Of a DNA stretch of 64,000 nucleotides, positions 8,514-17,460 are shown piece by piece (positions within the stretch are counted from its first letter, which is position 1; each line of letters begins with the position of its first letter). This DNA is from CAXXXW01 sp963665555 (GTDB lineage: Bacteria > Pseudomonadota > Alphaproteobacteria > Thalassobaculales > Thalassobaculaceae): contig OY762308.1 of NCBI GenBank assembly GCA_963665555.2, positions 1,364,001 to 1,428,000 of the forward strand. The letters are read 5' to 3'. The notes under the pieces were generated by a model. That model was not told where the DNA came from, did not search any database, and saw only the letters and a list, made by a program, of their open reading frames with translations. Made by a program: the position numbers and the translations under genes.

Positions 8514-10163
8514 CTATTCCGCCGCCGTGGGCAGCACATGGTCCTTGAACCGCTCCCGCAGGGCCAGTTTCGAGAGCTTCCCGGTGGCGGTGTGGGGCAG
8601 GTCGTCCACGAAGGCCACGTCGTCCGGCAGCCACCACTTGGCCACCTTGTCCGACAGGAAACCGGCGATCTCCTCCGGCGTGACGCTTTGCCCTTCCGCG
8701 AGCCTGACGATCAGGAAGGGCCGCTCGTCCCATTTCGGGTGCGGCAGCGCGATCACCGCGCATTCCGCGATGGCCGGATGGGCGAGCGCCGCGTTCTCAA
8801 GGTCGATCGAACTGATCCACTCGCCGCCGGACTTGATCACGTCCTTGGTGCGGTCCACCAGTTGCAGGAAGCCGCCGGGCTCGATCCTGGCCACGTCGCC
8901 GGTGCGCAGCCAGCCGTCCCCGGTGATCGCGGCCGCGCTCGCCGCCTCGTCGGCGTGGTAGCCGTCGATGACGGCGTGGCCGCGCACCTGGAGTTCGCCG
9001 AACGCCTCCCCGTCCCAGGGCAGGGGCGCGCCCTCCTCGTCCACGATCCGCATGTCGACGGTGAACATGCGCCGGCCCTGGCGCGTCTTCAGGTCGATCC
9101 GCCGGTCGAGCGAGAGTTCGTGGTGGGCGCGGTCGAGGACGCCGGTGGTGGTGCCGACCGGACTCATCTCGGTCATGCCCCAGCCCTGCACCACCTCGAC
9201 GCCGAAATCCTTCTCGAACGCCTCGATAAGCGCGCGCGCGACCGCCGAGCCGCCGGAGAGCACGTATTCCAGCCCCTCCGGCTTGCGGCCGCGCTTGCGC
9301 ATCTCCTCCAGCACGCCGAGCCACACCGTCGGCACGCCCCAGGCGGAACTGACCTTCTCCGCCTCCATCAGGTCGAACAGGCTGGCCCCGTCCAGCTTCG
9401 GCCCCGGGAAGACCAGGTTCGCGCCGATCAGCGGCGCGATATAGGGCAGGCCCCAGGCGTTGGCGTGGAACAGCGGCACCACCGGCAGGATGGACGCGCC
9501 CCCCGTCAGGCCGGCCGAGACCGCCAGCGTCAGCGCGCCCAGCGTGTGCAGGAAGGTCGAGCGGTGCGAGTACAGCACCCCCTTCGGGTTGCCGGTCGTC
9601 CCGGAAGTGTAGCAGAGGCTGGAGGCGGCGGTCTCGTCGAAGGACGGCCACTCGATGTCGTCCGGCTTCCCCTCCAGCAGGTCCTCGAAGCAGAGCGCGC
9701 CCTCGATCCCGCCCTCCGGCATCGCCGCGCGGTCGCACATCAGCACGACGCGCAGGTCGGCCGGCAGGTGCGCGCGCAGGGCCGCGATCAGCGGGACGAA
9801 GGTGACGTCGATGAACACGACGCGGTCCCGGGCATGGTTCATCACATAAGCGATCTGGCTCGGATGCAGGCGCGGGTTGATCGTGTGGCACACCGCGCCG
9901 ATGCCCGAGATCGCGAAGTAGAGTTCGAAATGGCGGTAGCCGTTCCAGGCGATGGTCGCCACCCGGTCGCCCTCGCGGATGCCGAGGCCGCGCAGCGCGT
10001 GCGCCAGCCGGGCGGTCCGCCGGCGGGCGTCGGCGTAGGTGTAGCGGTGGACATCGCCCTCCAGGCGGACGGAGACGATCTCGTATGTCGAGCGGACATC
10101 CGCCGCGTAGTCGATGATGCTGGAGATCGACATCGGCATGTGCATCATGCGGCCCGTAAGCAT
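8514..10163 (-). CDS. Fatty-acyl-CoA synthase (AMP-forming ligase)
   Basis: Activates a carboxylic acid, probably a medium- or long-chain fatty acid, to its CoA thioester with ATP. The 549-residue protein has the AMP-binding signature SLCYTSGTTGNPKGVLYSH, the A5 region GWGMTEMSPVG, the A7 region GWLRTGDVARIEPGG, and the C-terminal catalytic lysine region HTATGKLSKLALRERF. The start at 10163 is preceded by GGAGG at 5 bases; an ATG at 10175 is an alternative. The sequence resembles the broad-range medium/long-chain ligase group. It would feed the acyl-CoA dehydrogenases found later in the window. Confidence 0.9.
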   Translation of the reverse strand: MLTGRMMHMPMSISSIIDYAADVRSTYEIVSVRLEGDVHRYTYADARRRTARLAHALRGLGIREGDRVATIAWNGYRHFELYFAISGIGAVCHTINPRLHPSQIAYVMNHARDRVVFIDVTFVPLIAALRAHLPADLRVVLMCDRAAMPEGGIEGALCFEDLLEGKPDDIEWPSFDETAASSLCYTSGTTGNPKGVLYSHRSTFLHTLGALTLAVSAGLTGGASILPVVPLFHANAWGLPYIAPLIGANLVFPGPKLDGASLFDLMEAEKVSSAWGVPTVWLGVLEEMRKRGRKPEGLEYVLSGGSAVARALIEAFEKDFGVEVVQGWGMTEMSPVGTTTGVLDRAHHELSLDRRIDLKTRQGRRMFTVDMRIVDEEGAPLPWDGEAFGELQVRGHAVIDGYHADEAASAAAITGDGWLRTGDVARIEPGGFLQLVDRTKDVIKSGGEWISSIDLENAALAHPAIAECAVIALPHPKWDERPFLIVRLAEGQSVTPEEIAGFLSDKVAKWWLPDDVAFVDDLPHTATGKLSKLALRERFKDHVLPTAAE

Positions 10164-10269
10164 CGGCGCCTCCATCGCCCGTCGAATCCGCGCCCCGGCG
10201 CGGCCTTTTCCGTACAGTGCGCCATCCGCCGGCCCGCCGCAAGCGGGCGCGCGCCGGCGCGCGCGGCGC

Positions 10270-11064
10270 TCAGGATCGCGCGAACGCCGCCGCCAGCGTC
10301 TCGACCCCGCGCCCATCCGTGATGTCGCGGCCGAGCGGCGTGACCGACACCAGGCCGCGGCGCAGCGCGGCGATGTCCTCGCCGGGGTCCGGGTCGTCGT
10401 TCTCCTTGCGCATGTAGATCCAGTAGTACTCCCGGTCGCGCAGGTCGACGCGGCGCTCCACCCTAGGGACCACCCGGACGGACTTGCCCTGCCGTGTCGC
10501 CGCGACGCCGGCCACCGCGTCGGCGGGTTCGGCCGGAACGTTCACGTTCGGCACGAAGGGCCAGGGCCAGCCCCCGGCCTCGACCAGCCGCGCCACCACG
10601 CGCGGAAGCCAGCGCCGCGAGGTTTCCCAGGGGATGTCGTCGCGCGCGCCCTTCCACGCCTGGCTCAGCGCGATCGCCGGCGCGCCGAGGTCGCGGGCCG
10701 CCAGCGCCGCGCCGACCGTGCCGCTGTAGCCCACGTCGCCGCCGATGTTCACGCCCGCGTTGACGCCGGAGATCACCAGGTCCGGCGGCGCGTCCCTCAG
10801 GATCGAGCCGAGGCCGACGAACACGCAGTCCGCCGGCGAGCCGGTGAGCGCGAACCGCCGCTCGCCGTGGCGGCTCAGGCGGAGCGCGCCGTGCAGGTTC
10901 AGCTGGCGCGAGCCGCCGCTGTAGTCCCCCGCCGGCGCGACCGTCCACACCTCCCCGGCGATCGACGCCGCCACCTCCTCGGCCACGCGCAGGCCGGGCG
11001 CGTCGATCCCGTCGTCGTTGGTGACCAGAACCCGCGCGATCGCGGGTCTCCCCGTTCCGTTCAT
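10270..11064 (-). CDS. surE: 5'/3'-nucleotidase SurE
   Basis: Survival protein SurE, a metal-dependent phosphatase acting on nucleoside monophosphates. The 264-residue protein carries the diagnostic RVLVTNDDGIDAPGL near the N-terminus, SGGSRQLN and the SGVNAGVNIGGDVGYSGTV segment that complete the metal and phosphate site. The start at 11064 is chosen over an upstream ATG at 11103 because the family starts just before the NDDG motif and a GAAGGG site precedes it. It is divergent from the SDR gene at 11194. Confidence 0.95.
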   Translation of the reverse strand: MNGTGRPAIARVLVTNDDGIDAPGLRVAEEVAASIAGEVWTVAPAGDYSGGSRQLNLHGALRLSRHGERRFALTGSPADCVFVGLGSILRDAPPDLVISGVNAGVNIGGDVGYSGTVGAALAARDLGAPAIALSQAWKGARDDIPWETSRRWLPRVVARLVEAGGWPWPFVPNVNVPAEPADAVAGVAATRQGKSVRVVPRVERRVDLRDREYYWIYMRKENDDPDPGEDIAALRRGLVSVTPLGRDITDGRGVETLAAAFARS

Positions 11065-11193
11065 GCAAACGATCCCTTCCCGGCCGGGGCCGGCGTTTCC
11101 CATCGGGTTTCTCGACAGGGCGGGAGCCTAACCCTATAACGACAGGCGCGCATTACGGAATCCGGCCGGCGGCGGCCGGGAGGGAGGCGGGCG

Positions 11194-11982
11194 ATGGCGG
11201 GAGCCGGGCGGGACCGGGTCGCGGGCAAGGTGGCGCTGGTGACCGGCGCGGCTTCGGGCATCGGCCTGGCGGCGTCGCGGATGCTGGCCCTCCAGGGCGC
11301 GGCGGTCGTCCTCGCCGACATCGCCGCCGGGGCGGGCGAGGCGGCCGCGCGGGCGTTGCGCGACGAGGGGCGGGACGCGGCGTTCGTCGAACTCGACGTG
11401 ACGTCCGAGGAGGGCTGGATCGCCGCGGTCGCGGCCGTCCGCGAGGCCCATGGGCGGCTCGACATCCTGGTCAACAACGCCGGCGTCGGGACCGGCGGCA
11501 CGGTCGAGGAGACGACGCTGGAGGAGTGGCGGCGCGTCCACGCCGTCAACGCCGACGGCCCGTTCCTCGGCTGCAAGCACGCCATCCCGCTCATGCGGGA
11601 GAGCGGCGACGGCGGCTCGATCGTCAATGTGTCCAGCGTCGCCGGCATCATCGGCGCGCCGCAACTCGCGGCCTATTGCGCGTCCAAGGGATCGGTGCGG
11701 CTGCTGACGAAATCGACGGCGCTGCACTGCGCGCGCAAGGGCTACGGCATCCGCTGCAACTCCGTCCACCCGTCCTACACCGACACGCCGATGGTCGCCG
11801 GGATGGTCGCCCAGCACCGCGCGCCGGACCGCTACCGCGCGGCGCTGGAGGGCGCGTCGCCCACCGGCCGGCTCGGCCGTCCCGACGATGTGGCCGCCGC
11901 CATCCTCTACCTCGCCAGCGACGATTCGGCCTTCGTCACCGGCGCGGAGGTCGTGGTGGACGGCGGCCTGACCGCCACCTGA
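11194..11982 (+). CDS. SDR family oxidoreductase
   Basis: Classical short-chain dehydrogenase of 262 residues, using NAD(P). It shows the cofactor motif VTGAASGIG, NNAG near residue 90, the catalytic Ser in VSSVAG and the YCASKG active site near residue 158. The substrate is unknown. It is the first of three same-strand genes (a second SDR and an APH-type kinase follow within 45 and 12 bases), which suggests a hydroxy- or keto-acyl pathway. GGGAGGGAGG precedes the ATG. Confidence 0.92.
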   Translation: MAGAGRDRVAGKVALVTGAASGIGLAASRMLALQGAAVVLADIAAGAGEAAARALRDEGRDAAFVELDVTSEEGWIAAVAAVREAHGRLDILVNNAGVGTGGTVEETTLEEWRRVHAVNADGPFLGCKHAIPLMRESGDGGSIVNVSSVAGIIGAPQLAAYCASKGSVRLLTKSTALHCARKGYGIRCNSVHPSYTDTPMVAGMVAQHRAPDRYRAALEGASPTGRLGRPDDVAAAILYLASDDSAFVTGAEVVVDGGLTAT

Positions 11983-12026
11983 CGGCGCGCCCGACCCCCT
12001 CGCCCAAGCAACCGGGAGCCAACCGC

Positions 12027-12791
12027 ATGTTCGATCTGACCGGCAAGGTCGCAATCGTCACCGGGTCCACCAAGGGGATCGGGAAATCGATCGCGGAGAA
12101 CATGGCCGCGCTCGGCGCCAGGGTCGTCGTCTCCAGCCGCAAGGCGGAGGCCTGCGACCGGGTGGCCGGCGAAATCCGCGACAAGGGCGGCGAGGCGGTC
12201 GCCATCCCCTGCCATGTCGGCAGCAAGGAGGCGGTGGAGGCCCTGGTGGCGCGGACCCGCGCCGAATGGGGCCGGATCGACATCCTGGTGTGCAACGCCG
12301 CCACCAACCCGGTCTACGGCCCGATGCGCGACGCCGACGACCGGGCCTACGAGAAGATCATGGACACCAATGTGAAGAGCGTCTTCTGGATGGCCAACCT
12401 GGTCTGCCCGGAAATGGCCGAGCGCGGCGACGGCGTGGTGATCGTCATCTCCAGCATCGGCGGCTTCAAGGGCAGCAAGAACCTCGGCCTCTACGCGCTC
12501 TCGAAGGCGGCGGAGCAGCAGCTGGTGCGCAACCTCGCGGTGGAGTGGGGGCCGCGCAATGTGCGCGTCAACGCCATCGCGCCGGGACTGATCCGCACCG
12601 ATTTCGCCCGCGAACTGTGGGAGGACCCCGCCAAGACCGCCGCCGTCGAACGGATCACGCCGCTCGGCCGGCTGGGCGAGCCGGACGACATCGGGATGCT
12701 CGCCGCCGCGATGGCGACACGCGCCGGCGCGTACCTGACCGGCCAGACCGTCACGATCGACGGCGGCCGCATGGTCGCCGACCCGTCCTGA
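12027..12791 (+). CDS. SDR family oxidoreductase
   Basis: A 254-residue classical SDR with TGSTKGIG at residue 11, CNAAT in place of NNAG, Ser in VISSIGG and the YALSKAAEQ catalytic motif. The start at 12027 is supported by CGGGAG upstream and by the family-like opening MFDLTGKVAIVTG. It resembles the 3-oxoacyl or dehydrogenase/reductase member 4 group, but the substrate cannot be read. It lies between another SDR and the APH-type kinase and is probably co-transcribed with both. Confidence 0.92.
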   Translation: MFDLTGKVAIVTGSTKGIGKSIAENMAALGARVVVSSRKAEACDRVAGEIRDKGGEAVAIPCHVGSKEAVEALVARTRAEWGRIDILVCNAATNPVYGPMRDADDRAYEKIMDTNVKSVFWMANLVCPEMAERGDGVVIVISSIGGFKGSKNLGLYALSKAAEQQLVRNLAVEWGPRNVRVNAIAPGLIRTDFARELWEDPAKTAAVERITPLGRLGEPDDIGMLAAAMATRAGAYLTGQTVTIDGGRMVADPS

Positions 12792-12803
12792 GGGAGCCGC
12801 GCC

Positions 12804-13853
12804 ATGGCGACGCCCGGCCCGGTCACGGAGACGCACAGGTTCGACGAGGTCGGCCTCGACCGCTACCTCGCCGGCGCCGGCCTGCCGGGCTTCGGCCGGG
12901 GCGTCGCGGTGCTGCAGTACCAGGGCGGGCAGTCCAACCCGACCTACCTGGTCGAGGCCGGGAGCCATCGCTACGTGCTCCGCAAGAAGCCGCCGGGCAA
13001 GCTGCTGCCCTCGGCCCACCTGGTGGAGCGGGAGCACCGCGTCATGGCGGCGCTGGCCGACGGCGGCGTTCCCGTGCCGGCGATGCGCCACCTCTGCGAG
13101 GACCCGTCGGTGATCGGCTCCGCCTTTTTCGTCATGGACTGGATGGACGGCCGGGTGGTGGACGACACCTCGCTGCCCGGCGATTTCGCGCCGGAGGAGC
13201 GCGCGGCGATCTACGACTCGATGAACGAGGCGCTGGCGGCGCTGCACCTGGTGGATTTCCGCGCCGCCGGCCTCGCCGGTTTCGGCAAGCCGGAGAACTA
13301 TATCGGCCGCCAGATCGACCGCTGGGCGCGCCAGTTCGAGGCGTCGAAGACCGACCCGATGCCGGACATGGACGCGCTGACCGCCTGGCTGCCGGAGCAC
13401 CGGCCCGAGGGCGACGAGGTGTCGGTCGTCCACGGCGACTTCCGCATGGGCAACCTGATTCTGCACCCGACGGAGCCGAGGGTGGTCGCGGTGCTGGACT
13501 GGGAGTTGTCCACGCTCGGCCATCCGCTTTCGGACCTCGCCTACAACGCGATGCCCTACAGCCTGCCGCACGACGGCACGTCGCTGAACGGCCTTGTCGG
13601 GCTGGACCTCGAAGCGGCGGGCATCCCGTCGCGCGAGGACTACGTGGCCGCCTACGCGCGGCGGACCGGGCGGGGGGACATCGGCGATTTCGGCTTCTAC
13701 CTCGCGTTCTCCTGCTTCCGCCTCGCCTCGATCTGCCAGGGCGTGTACGCCCGCGGCCTGCAGGGCAACGCCAGTTCCGAGAACGCCGTCGAGGTCGGCG
13801 CCAAGGCCCCCCGCCTCGCCCGCATCGGCTGGGAAATCGCCCAGTCCATGTGA
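12804..13853 (+). CDS. APH-type phosphotransferase, ACAD10/ACAD11 kinase-domain-like
   Basis: A 349-residue aminoglycoside-phosphotransferase-fold kinase. It has the nucleotide-binding region YVLRKKPPGKLL, the catalytic loop VVHGDFRMGNLIL near residue 210, and the metal-binding AVLDWELSTLGHPLSDLAY. In human ACAD10 and ACAD11 such a domain is fused to an acyl-CoA dehydrogenase and phosphorylates 4-hydroxyacyl-CoAs; LvaA in bacterial levulinate catabolism is a stand-alone relative. A matching ACAD10/11-like dehydrogenase is at 25619-26824. A role in 4-hydroxy acid use is therefore inferred, while antibiotic resistance is unlikely. Confidence 0.88.
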   Translation: MATPGPVTETHRFDEVGLDRYLAGAGLPGFGRGVAVLQYQGGQSNPTYLVEAGSHRYVLRKKPPGKLLPSAHLVEREHRVMAALADGGVPVPAMRHLCEDPSVIGSAFFVMDWMDGRVVDDTSLPGDFAPEERAAIYDSMNEALAALHLVDFRAAGLAGFGKPENYIGRQIDRWARQFEASKTDPMPDMDALTAWLPEHRPEGDEVSVVHGDFRMGNLILHPTEPRVVAVLDWELSTLGHPLSDLAYNAMPYSLPHDGTSLNGLVGLDLEAAGIPSREDYVAAYARRTGRGDIGDFGFYLAFSCFRLASICQGVYARGLQGNASSENAVEVGAKAPRLARIGWEIAQSM

Positions 13854-13888
13854 CGGCCCGCCGGCGGGGGGATGCCGCATCGGGTCGC

Positions 13889-14311
13889 TCATGTTCGCGC
13901 CCAGGGATCGACGATGGCGACGCCCATGCCGTCGAAATCCCGAACGTTGCGGGTGGCCACCGCCATGCCGCGCGCACGCGCGATGGCCGCGATCTGGGCG
14001 TCCGCCTGGGGTAGCGGGCGTCCGACGATCCGGCGGGCCGCGGCAATCTCCGCGTAAGCGCGCGCCGCCGCGTCGTCGAACGGGAGAATCCTCCCGCCGA
14101 AAGGGCCGTCGAGGGCGCGCTCCGCGGCCTCGGCGAGATCGCGCCGCCGCCGGCCGTCGGGAAGGAACGCGATGCCGGTCAGCACCTCCGCGACCGTTAC
14201 CGCCGTCACGAACAGTTCGCGGGACGGCCGGGCGTCCAGCCAAGCCAGAACGCCGGGATGCGGGGAAGCGCGCATCGTTTCGGAAACGATGTTGGTATCC
14301 AGCACGATCAT
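13889..14311 (-). CDS. vapC: VapC/FitB-type PIN-domain toxin
   Basis: A 140-residue PIN-domain ribonuclease, the toxin of a type II toxin-antitoxin pair. Conserved acidic residues are visible in VLDTNIVSETMR at the N-terminus, in VAEVLTGIAFLPDGRR, and in LPQADAQIAAIARARG and ATRNVRDFDGMGVAIVDPW at the end. It starts 7 bases after the antitoxin stop, so the two form one operon. It probably cleaves tRNA or another RNA when the antitoxin is lost. Confidence 0.92.
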   Translation of the reverse strand: MIVLDTNIVSETMRASPHPGVLAWLDARPSRELFVTAVTVAEVLTGIAFLPDGRRRRDLAEAAERALDGPFGGRILPFDDAAARAYAEIAAARRIVGRPLPQADAQIAAIARARGMAVATRNVRDFDGMGVAIVDPWART

Positions 14312-14318
14312 CGGCGGT

Positions 14319-14564
14319 TCAGTCGAACCGGGGCGGCGGGCGCATCGGGCCGCGCGGGGGCGGCTCCAGGTCCACGCCGCCGAAAGGCTCGAACAGTTCG
14401 CGCAGCGCCGTGCCCAGCCCCTTCGCCGGCGCCGGCGCCGGTTCGACCGCCGCGGCCAGAATCCGTCGCGCCTCCTCCTCCATCGAGCGGCCGCGCCCCG
14501 CCGCGCGATCCCGCAGGCGGGCCTTTACGCCGTCGTCCAGATTGCGGATCGTGATGCTCGCCAT
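14319..14564 (-). CDS. FitA-like ribbon-helix-helix antitoxin
   Basis: An 81-residue antitoxin with an N-terminal ribbon-helix-helix DNA-binding domain (MASITIRNLDDGVKARL, then RSMEEEARRIL) and a Pro-rich C-terminal tail that should wrap the PIN toxin. The start at 14564 is chosen because the family opens with MASITIRNLD; an upstream ATG at 14591 is possible. Such antitoxins usually repress their own promoter, which would lie just upstream, near 14570-14640. Confidence 0.88.
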   Translation of the reverse strand: MASITIRNLDDGVKARLRDRAAGRGRSMEEEARRILAAAVEPAPAPAKGLGTALRELFEPFGGVDLEPPPRGPMRPPPRFD

Positions 14565-14722
14565 GGCCGCGCCCCCGTTCCCGCTCGACACGCGCCAAGC
14601 TAGGACGCGATCGCGGCGCGATCAAGGCGGCCCCGGTGGCGGCGGCCCGGAGCGGTGGGCTTTGCCGCGCGAATCGGCTTAGTCTCGGCACGAAGCGGAC
14701 GGAGCGGGCGGCGGGGGGCCGC

Positions 14723-15154
14723 GTGGCCGACACTCTCACCAGGGCCGAGCGCGGCGAGCGCATGGGCCGGGTCCGGGGCAAGGACACCGGGCCGGAGATG
14801 GCCGTCCGGCGCATGGTCCACGCGATGGGCTACCGCTACCGCCTGCACCGCGCGGACCTGCCCGGCAAGCCGGACCTCGTCTTCCCGGCCCGGCGCAAGG
14901 TCGTGTTCGTCCACGGCTGTTTCTGGCACCGCCATCCCGACCCGGCCTGCAAGCTGGCGCGCTGGCCCAAATCGCGGCTCGACTTCTGGCGGCCCAAGCT
15001 CGAAGGCAACCGCGCCCGCGACGAGGCGAACCGGGCGAAGCTGCGCGAACTGGGCTGGGAAGTGTTCGTCGCGTGGGAATGCCGCCTCGCCGACAAGGCG
15101 CGCATGAGGGAGGAGATACGGGCGTTTCTGGAAGGACGTTGTGAGATCGGTTGA
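14723..15154 (+). CDS. vsr: Very short patch repair endonuclease (Vsr)
   Basis: Nicks DNA at T:G mismatches that arise when 5-methylcytosine deaminates, protecting sites made by the neighbouring methyltransferase. The GTG start at 14723 gives 143 residues and the usual opening ADTLTRAERGERMGRVRGKD. The catalytic Asp lies in GKPDLVFPARRKVVFVHGC, followed by FWHRHPDPAC with the zinc-binding His/Cys, and a C-terminal GWEVFVAWECRL. It overlaps the methyltransferase start by 14 bases, so the two are translationally linked. Confidence 0.93.
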   Translation: MADTLTRAERGERMGRVRGKDTGPEMAVRRMVHAMGYRYRLHRADLPGKPDLVFPARRKVVFVHGCFWHRHPDPACKLARWPKSRLDFWRPKLEGNRARDEANRAKLRELGWEVFVAWECRLADKARMREEIRAFLEGRCEIG

Positions 15155-16307
15155 ACTCTTCGCCGGGGCCGGCGGGCTGGGGATGGGCGCGGGCCGGGCC
15201 GGGTTCGCGCCCGTCGCCGTGGTCGAGCGCGACCGCCACTGCTGCGCCGCCATCCGGGGGAACCGGGACCGGGGGCTGGAGCCGCTCGCCCACTGGCCGC
15301 TGTTCGAGGGCGATGTGCGCGACTTCGACTTCGCGGCCGTCGGCGGCGGGATCGACCTGGTTTCGGGCGGGCCGCCCTGCCAGCCCTTCTCCCTCGGCGG
15401 CCGGCATCGCGGCCCGCTCGACGAGCGCGACATGTTCCCGCAGGCGATCCGCGCGGTGCGGGAATTGCGGCCGCGCGCCTTCCTGTTCGAGAATGTGCGC
15501 GGGCTGGCGCGCCCGGCCTTCGCCAAATACTTCGAATACATCCGCCTGCGGCTCGCCTGGCCCGAACGCGCCCCGCGCGCGGGGGAGGGCTGGATCGACC
15601 ACCTGGCGCGGCTGGAGCGGCGGCGCGCGGGCGGCCGGTCCGGCGACCTGTCCTACCGGGTCGCGGCGCGCGTGCTGGACGCGGCCGATTACGGCGTCCC
15701 GCAGCGCCGGGAGCGGGTGTTTATCGTCGGGTTGCGGGCCGATCTCGGCGTCGAGTGGCGTTTCCCGCCGCCGACCCATTCGCGCGACGCGCTGTTGTGG
15801 GCGCAGTGGCGCTCCGGCGGCTACTGGGAGGCGCGCGGCCTGCCCCGGCCGGCCGGGGGCGGACGGGCCGAGGCGGCGGCGCGGCGGCTGGCGCGGGAGC
15901 CGGCGCTCCGCCCCTGGCGCACCGCGCGCGACGCGCTGGCCGGCCTGCCCGACCCGGAGACCGAGCCGGAGGCGGCGTCCCGCCACGCGAACCACCGTTT
16001 CCAGCCCGGCGCGCGGAGCTATCCCGGCCATACCGGAAGCCCGCCGGACGAGCCGGCGAAGACGCTGAAGGCCGGCGACCACGGCGTGCCGGGCGGCGAG
16101 AACATGCTGCGCCGCGCGGACGGGAGCGTGCGCTACTTCACGGTCCGGGAAAGCGCGCGGCTGCAAACCTTCCCGGACGCATTCCTGTTCCCCGGCTCCT
16201 GGACCGAGACGATGCGCCAACTCGGCAACGCCGTCCCCGTCGCGCTGGCGGAAACCCTGGCGAACAGTGTTTCGATACATCTGGAAAAACGGGAGGTCTC
16301 CACATGA
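15141..16307 (+). CDS. C5 cytosine-specific DNA methyltransferase, probably Eco29kI-like
   Basis: Methylates cytosine at C5 using S-adenosylmethionine. The GTG start gives 388 residues. The SAM motif VELFAGAGGLGMG is at the N-terminus, the catalytic PCQ in SGGPPCQPFSLGG near residue 79, ENVRG near residue 117, and GVPQRRERVFIVG near residue 190. The C-terminal LQTFPDAFLFPG and QLGNAVPVALAETLA close the fold. No frameshift is seen. The gene downstream is a decayed Eco29kI-type restriction enzyme, so the original target may be CCGCGG (inferred from the Eco29kI family). Confidence 0.93.
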   Translation: MRSVELFAGAGGLGMGAGRAGFAPVAVVERDRHCCAAIRGNRDRGLEPLAHWPLFEGDVRDFDFAAVGGGIDLVSGGPPCQPFSLGGRHRGPLDERDMFPQAIRAVRELRPRAFLFENVRGLARPAFAKYFEYIRLRLAWPERAPRAGEGWIDHLARLERRRAGGRSGDLSYRVAARVLDAADYGVPQRRERVFIVGLRADLGVEWRFPPPTHSRDALLWAQWRSGGYWEARGLPRPAGGGRAEAAARRLAREPALRPWRTARDALAGLPDPETEPEAASRHANHRFQPGARSYPGHTGSPPDEPAKTLKAGDHGVPGGENMLRRADGSVRYFTVRESARLQTFPDAFLFPGSWTETMRQLGNAVPVALAETLANSVSIHLEKREVST

Positions 16308-17141
16308 ACCGGCCGGAAAAACCGAACTTGATCCTGAGCGCATTGGAGCGCCTGAACGCCGAACTGGCGACCTTGCTCAAACCGCCCGCGATAAACGGCC
16401 TTCCACCGTATCGCGACAGAAGATCGATTCCGGGCTGCGCACGCTGATCACCCGAGCCGAAACCTTGACGCGCGATCTCGATCCGATCCGACATCCGCGC
16501 TTTGTCTTCGACCCAAGCGATCCCTCCGTCGTGGGCCGCTTTATCGCCCTCGCCATGATCGCTCAGCCGCGCGCGCCGCTATCTGACGTTGAGCGCTTTT
16601 ACGGATCTGGTGTGTATGCCCTCTATTTCAGAGGCCCTTTCCCGATCTACAGCCCCACAAGGATACCGAAACCCCGATTTATGTCGGCAAAGCCGACCCG
16701 CGATCCGAGAACGCTCGAACGCCCAAGGAACAGGGTGACCGGCTGGCCGGCTTGGGGACCACCGGCGCACCATCGCCAAAGCGAGGGATACCTTGAACAT
16801 CGATATGTTCGATTGCCGCTTTCTCGTCGTTCAAAGCGGTTGGCAGACCGCTGCGGAGGCCTATCTCGTCAATTGTTCCGTCCAGTGTGGAACAGCGAAA
16901 CCGGCATCTGTTACGGTTTCGGCAAACACGGTGACGCGCCCTCGACTCGTTCTAACCTTCGCTCTCCTTGGGATACACTCCATCCGGGCCGCGATTGGGC
17001 TTGGCGCGACCCAAAAATGGAAGACGCTCGGCACCACGACCGGATTGTAGCCGACCTGAAAGCGCATTTTTCTACTACCCCAACCTACCAGGGTGTCGGC
17101 CAGGTACTGGATGGTTTCGTCAATGAGTTGCGCAGTTGTAA
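16304..17141 (+). pseudogene. Decayed Eco29kI-family GIY-YIG restriction endonuclease
   Basis: The reading frame starts with ATG after GGGAGG, overlapping the methyltransferase stop. Family-like sequence can be followed only by changing frame several times: NLILSALERLNAELATLL, then FDPSDPSVVGRFIALAMI and FYGSGVYALYFRGPFPIYSP, then KDTETPIYVGKADPR, then DCRFLVVQSGWQTAAEAYLVN, then LFRPVWNSETGICYGFGKHG through GVGQVLDGFVNELR. A last shift would restore a terminal QL-stop at 17139-17141. All five changes fit loss of single bases in short runs. The GIY-YIG parts (GVYALYF and PIYVGKADP) are present but split between frames, so no active enzyme is expected. Confidence 0.85.
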
Positions 17142-17416
17142 TTTCGGCCGCCCTGGACCCGCACGCTGGGAGACGGTTTCGACGCGCGCGCTTCGGCCGT
17201 CCCCTTCACTCGAACGGATCGGGACTTCGCATCGTCGTAGCGGGCCATCAATTCCCTCGCGCTACGGAAACGCGGGAGGTTTTCCCGGTTCCGGGCCTCG
17301 CGGATCGCTTCGCGAGAGGCCGCGTTGGGAGCGCGCGCCGCGCGCCATCGCTCGCTTTCCGTCGCGGCCGGAGCCTCCGGCGGCGGCGTTCCGGGGATCG
17401 AGGCGGTTTCGGTCAT
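17120..17416 (-). CDS. RelB/DinJ antitoxin-like remnant
   Basis: A 98-residue frame with AAAGGAA before the ATG. Residues about 30-66 (PNAASREAIREARNRENLPR and FRSARELMARYDDA) resemble the C-terminal half of RelB/DinJ antitoxins. The N-terminal ribbon-helix-helix part is missing and replaced by a Pro/Ala-rich stretch. The C-terminal tail runs antisense into the end of the restriction pseudogene. No toxin gene lies beside it. It is probably a relic or a chance-extended frame; expression is uncertain. Confidence 0.4.
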   Translation of the reverse strand: MTETASIPGTPPPEAPAATESERWRAARAPNAASREAIREARNRENLPRFRSARELMARYDDAKSRSVRVKGTAEARASKPSPSVRVQGGRNYNCATH

Positions 17417-17460
17417 CGTCGTTCCTTTCCACGACTTCCTCGCCGGCGCCGCGCCGCCGG

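Noticed and set aside
12804..13853. Aminoglycoside resistance phosphotransferase
   Set aside because: The sequence and neighbours fit the ACAD10/11 kinase group in acyl metabolism better than drug resistance.
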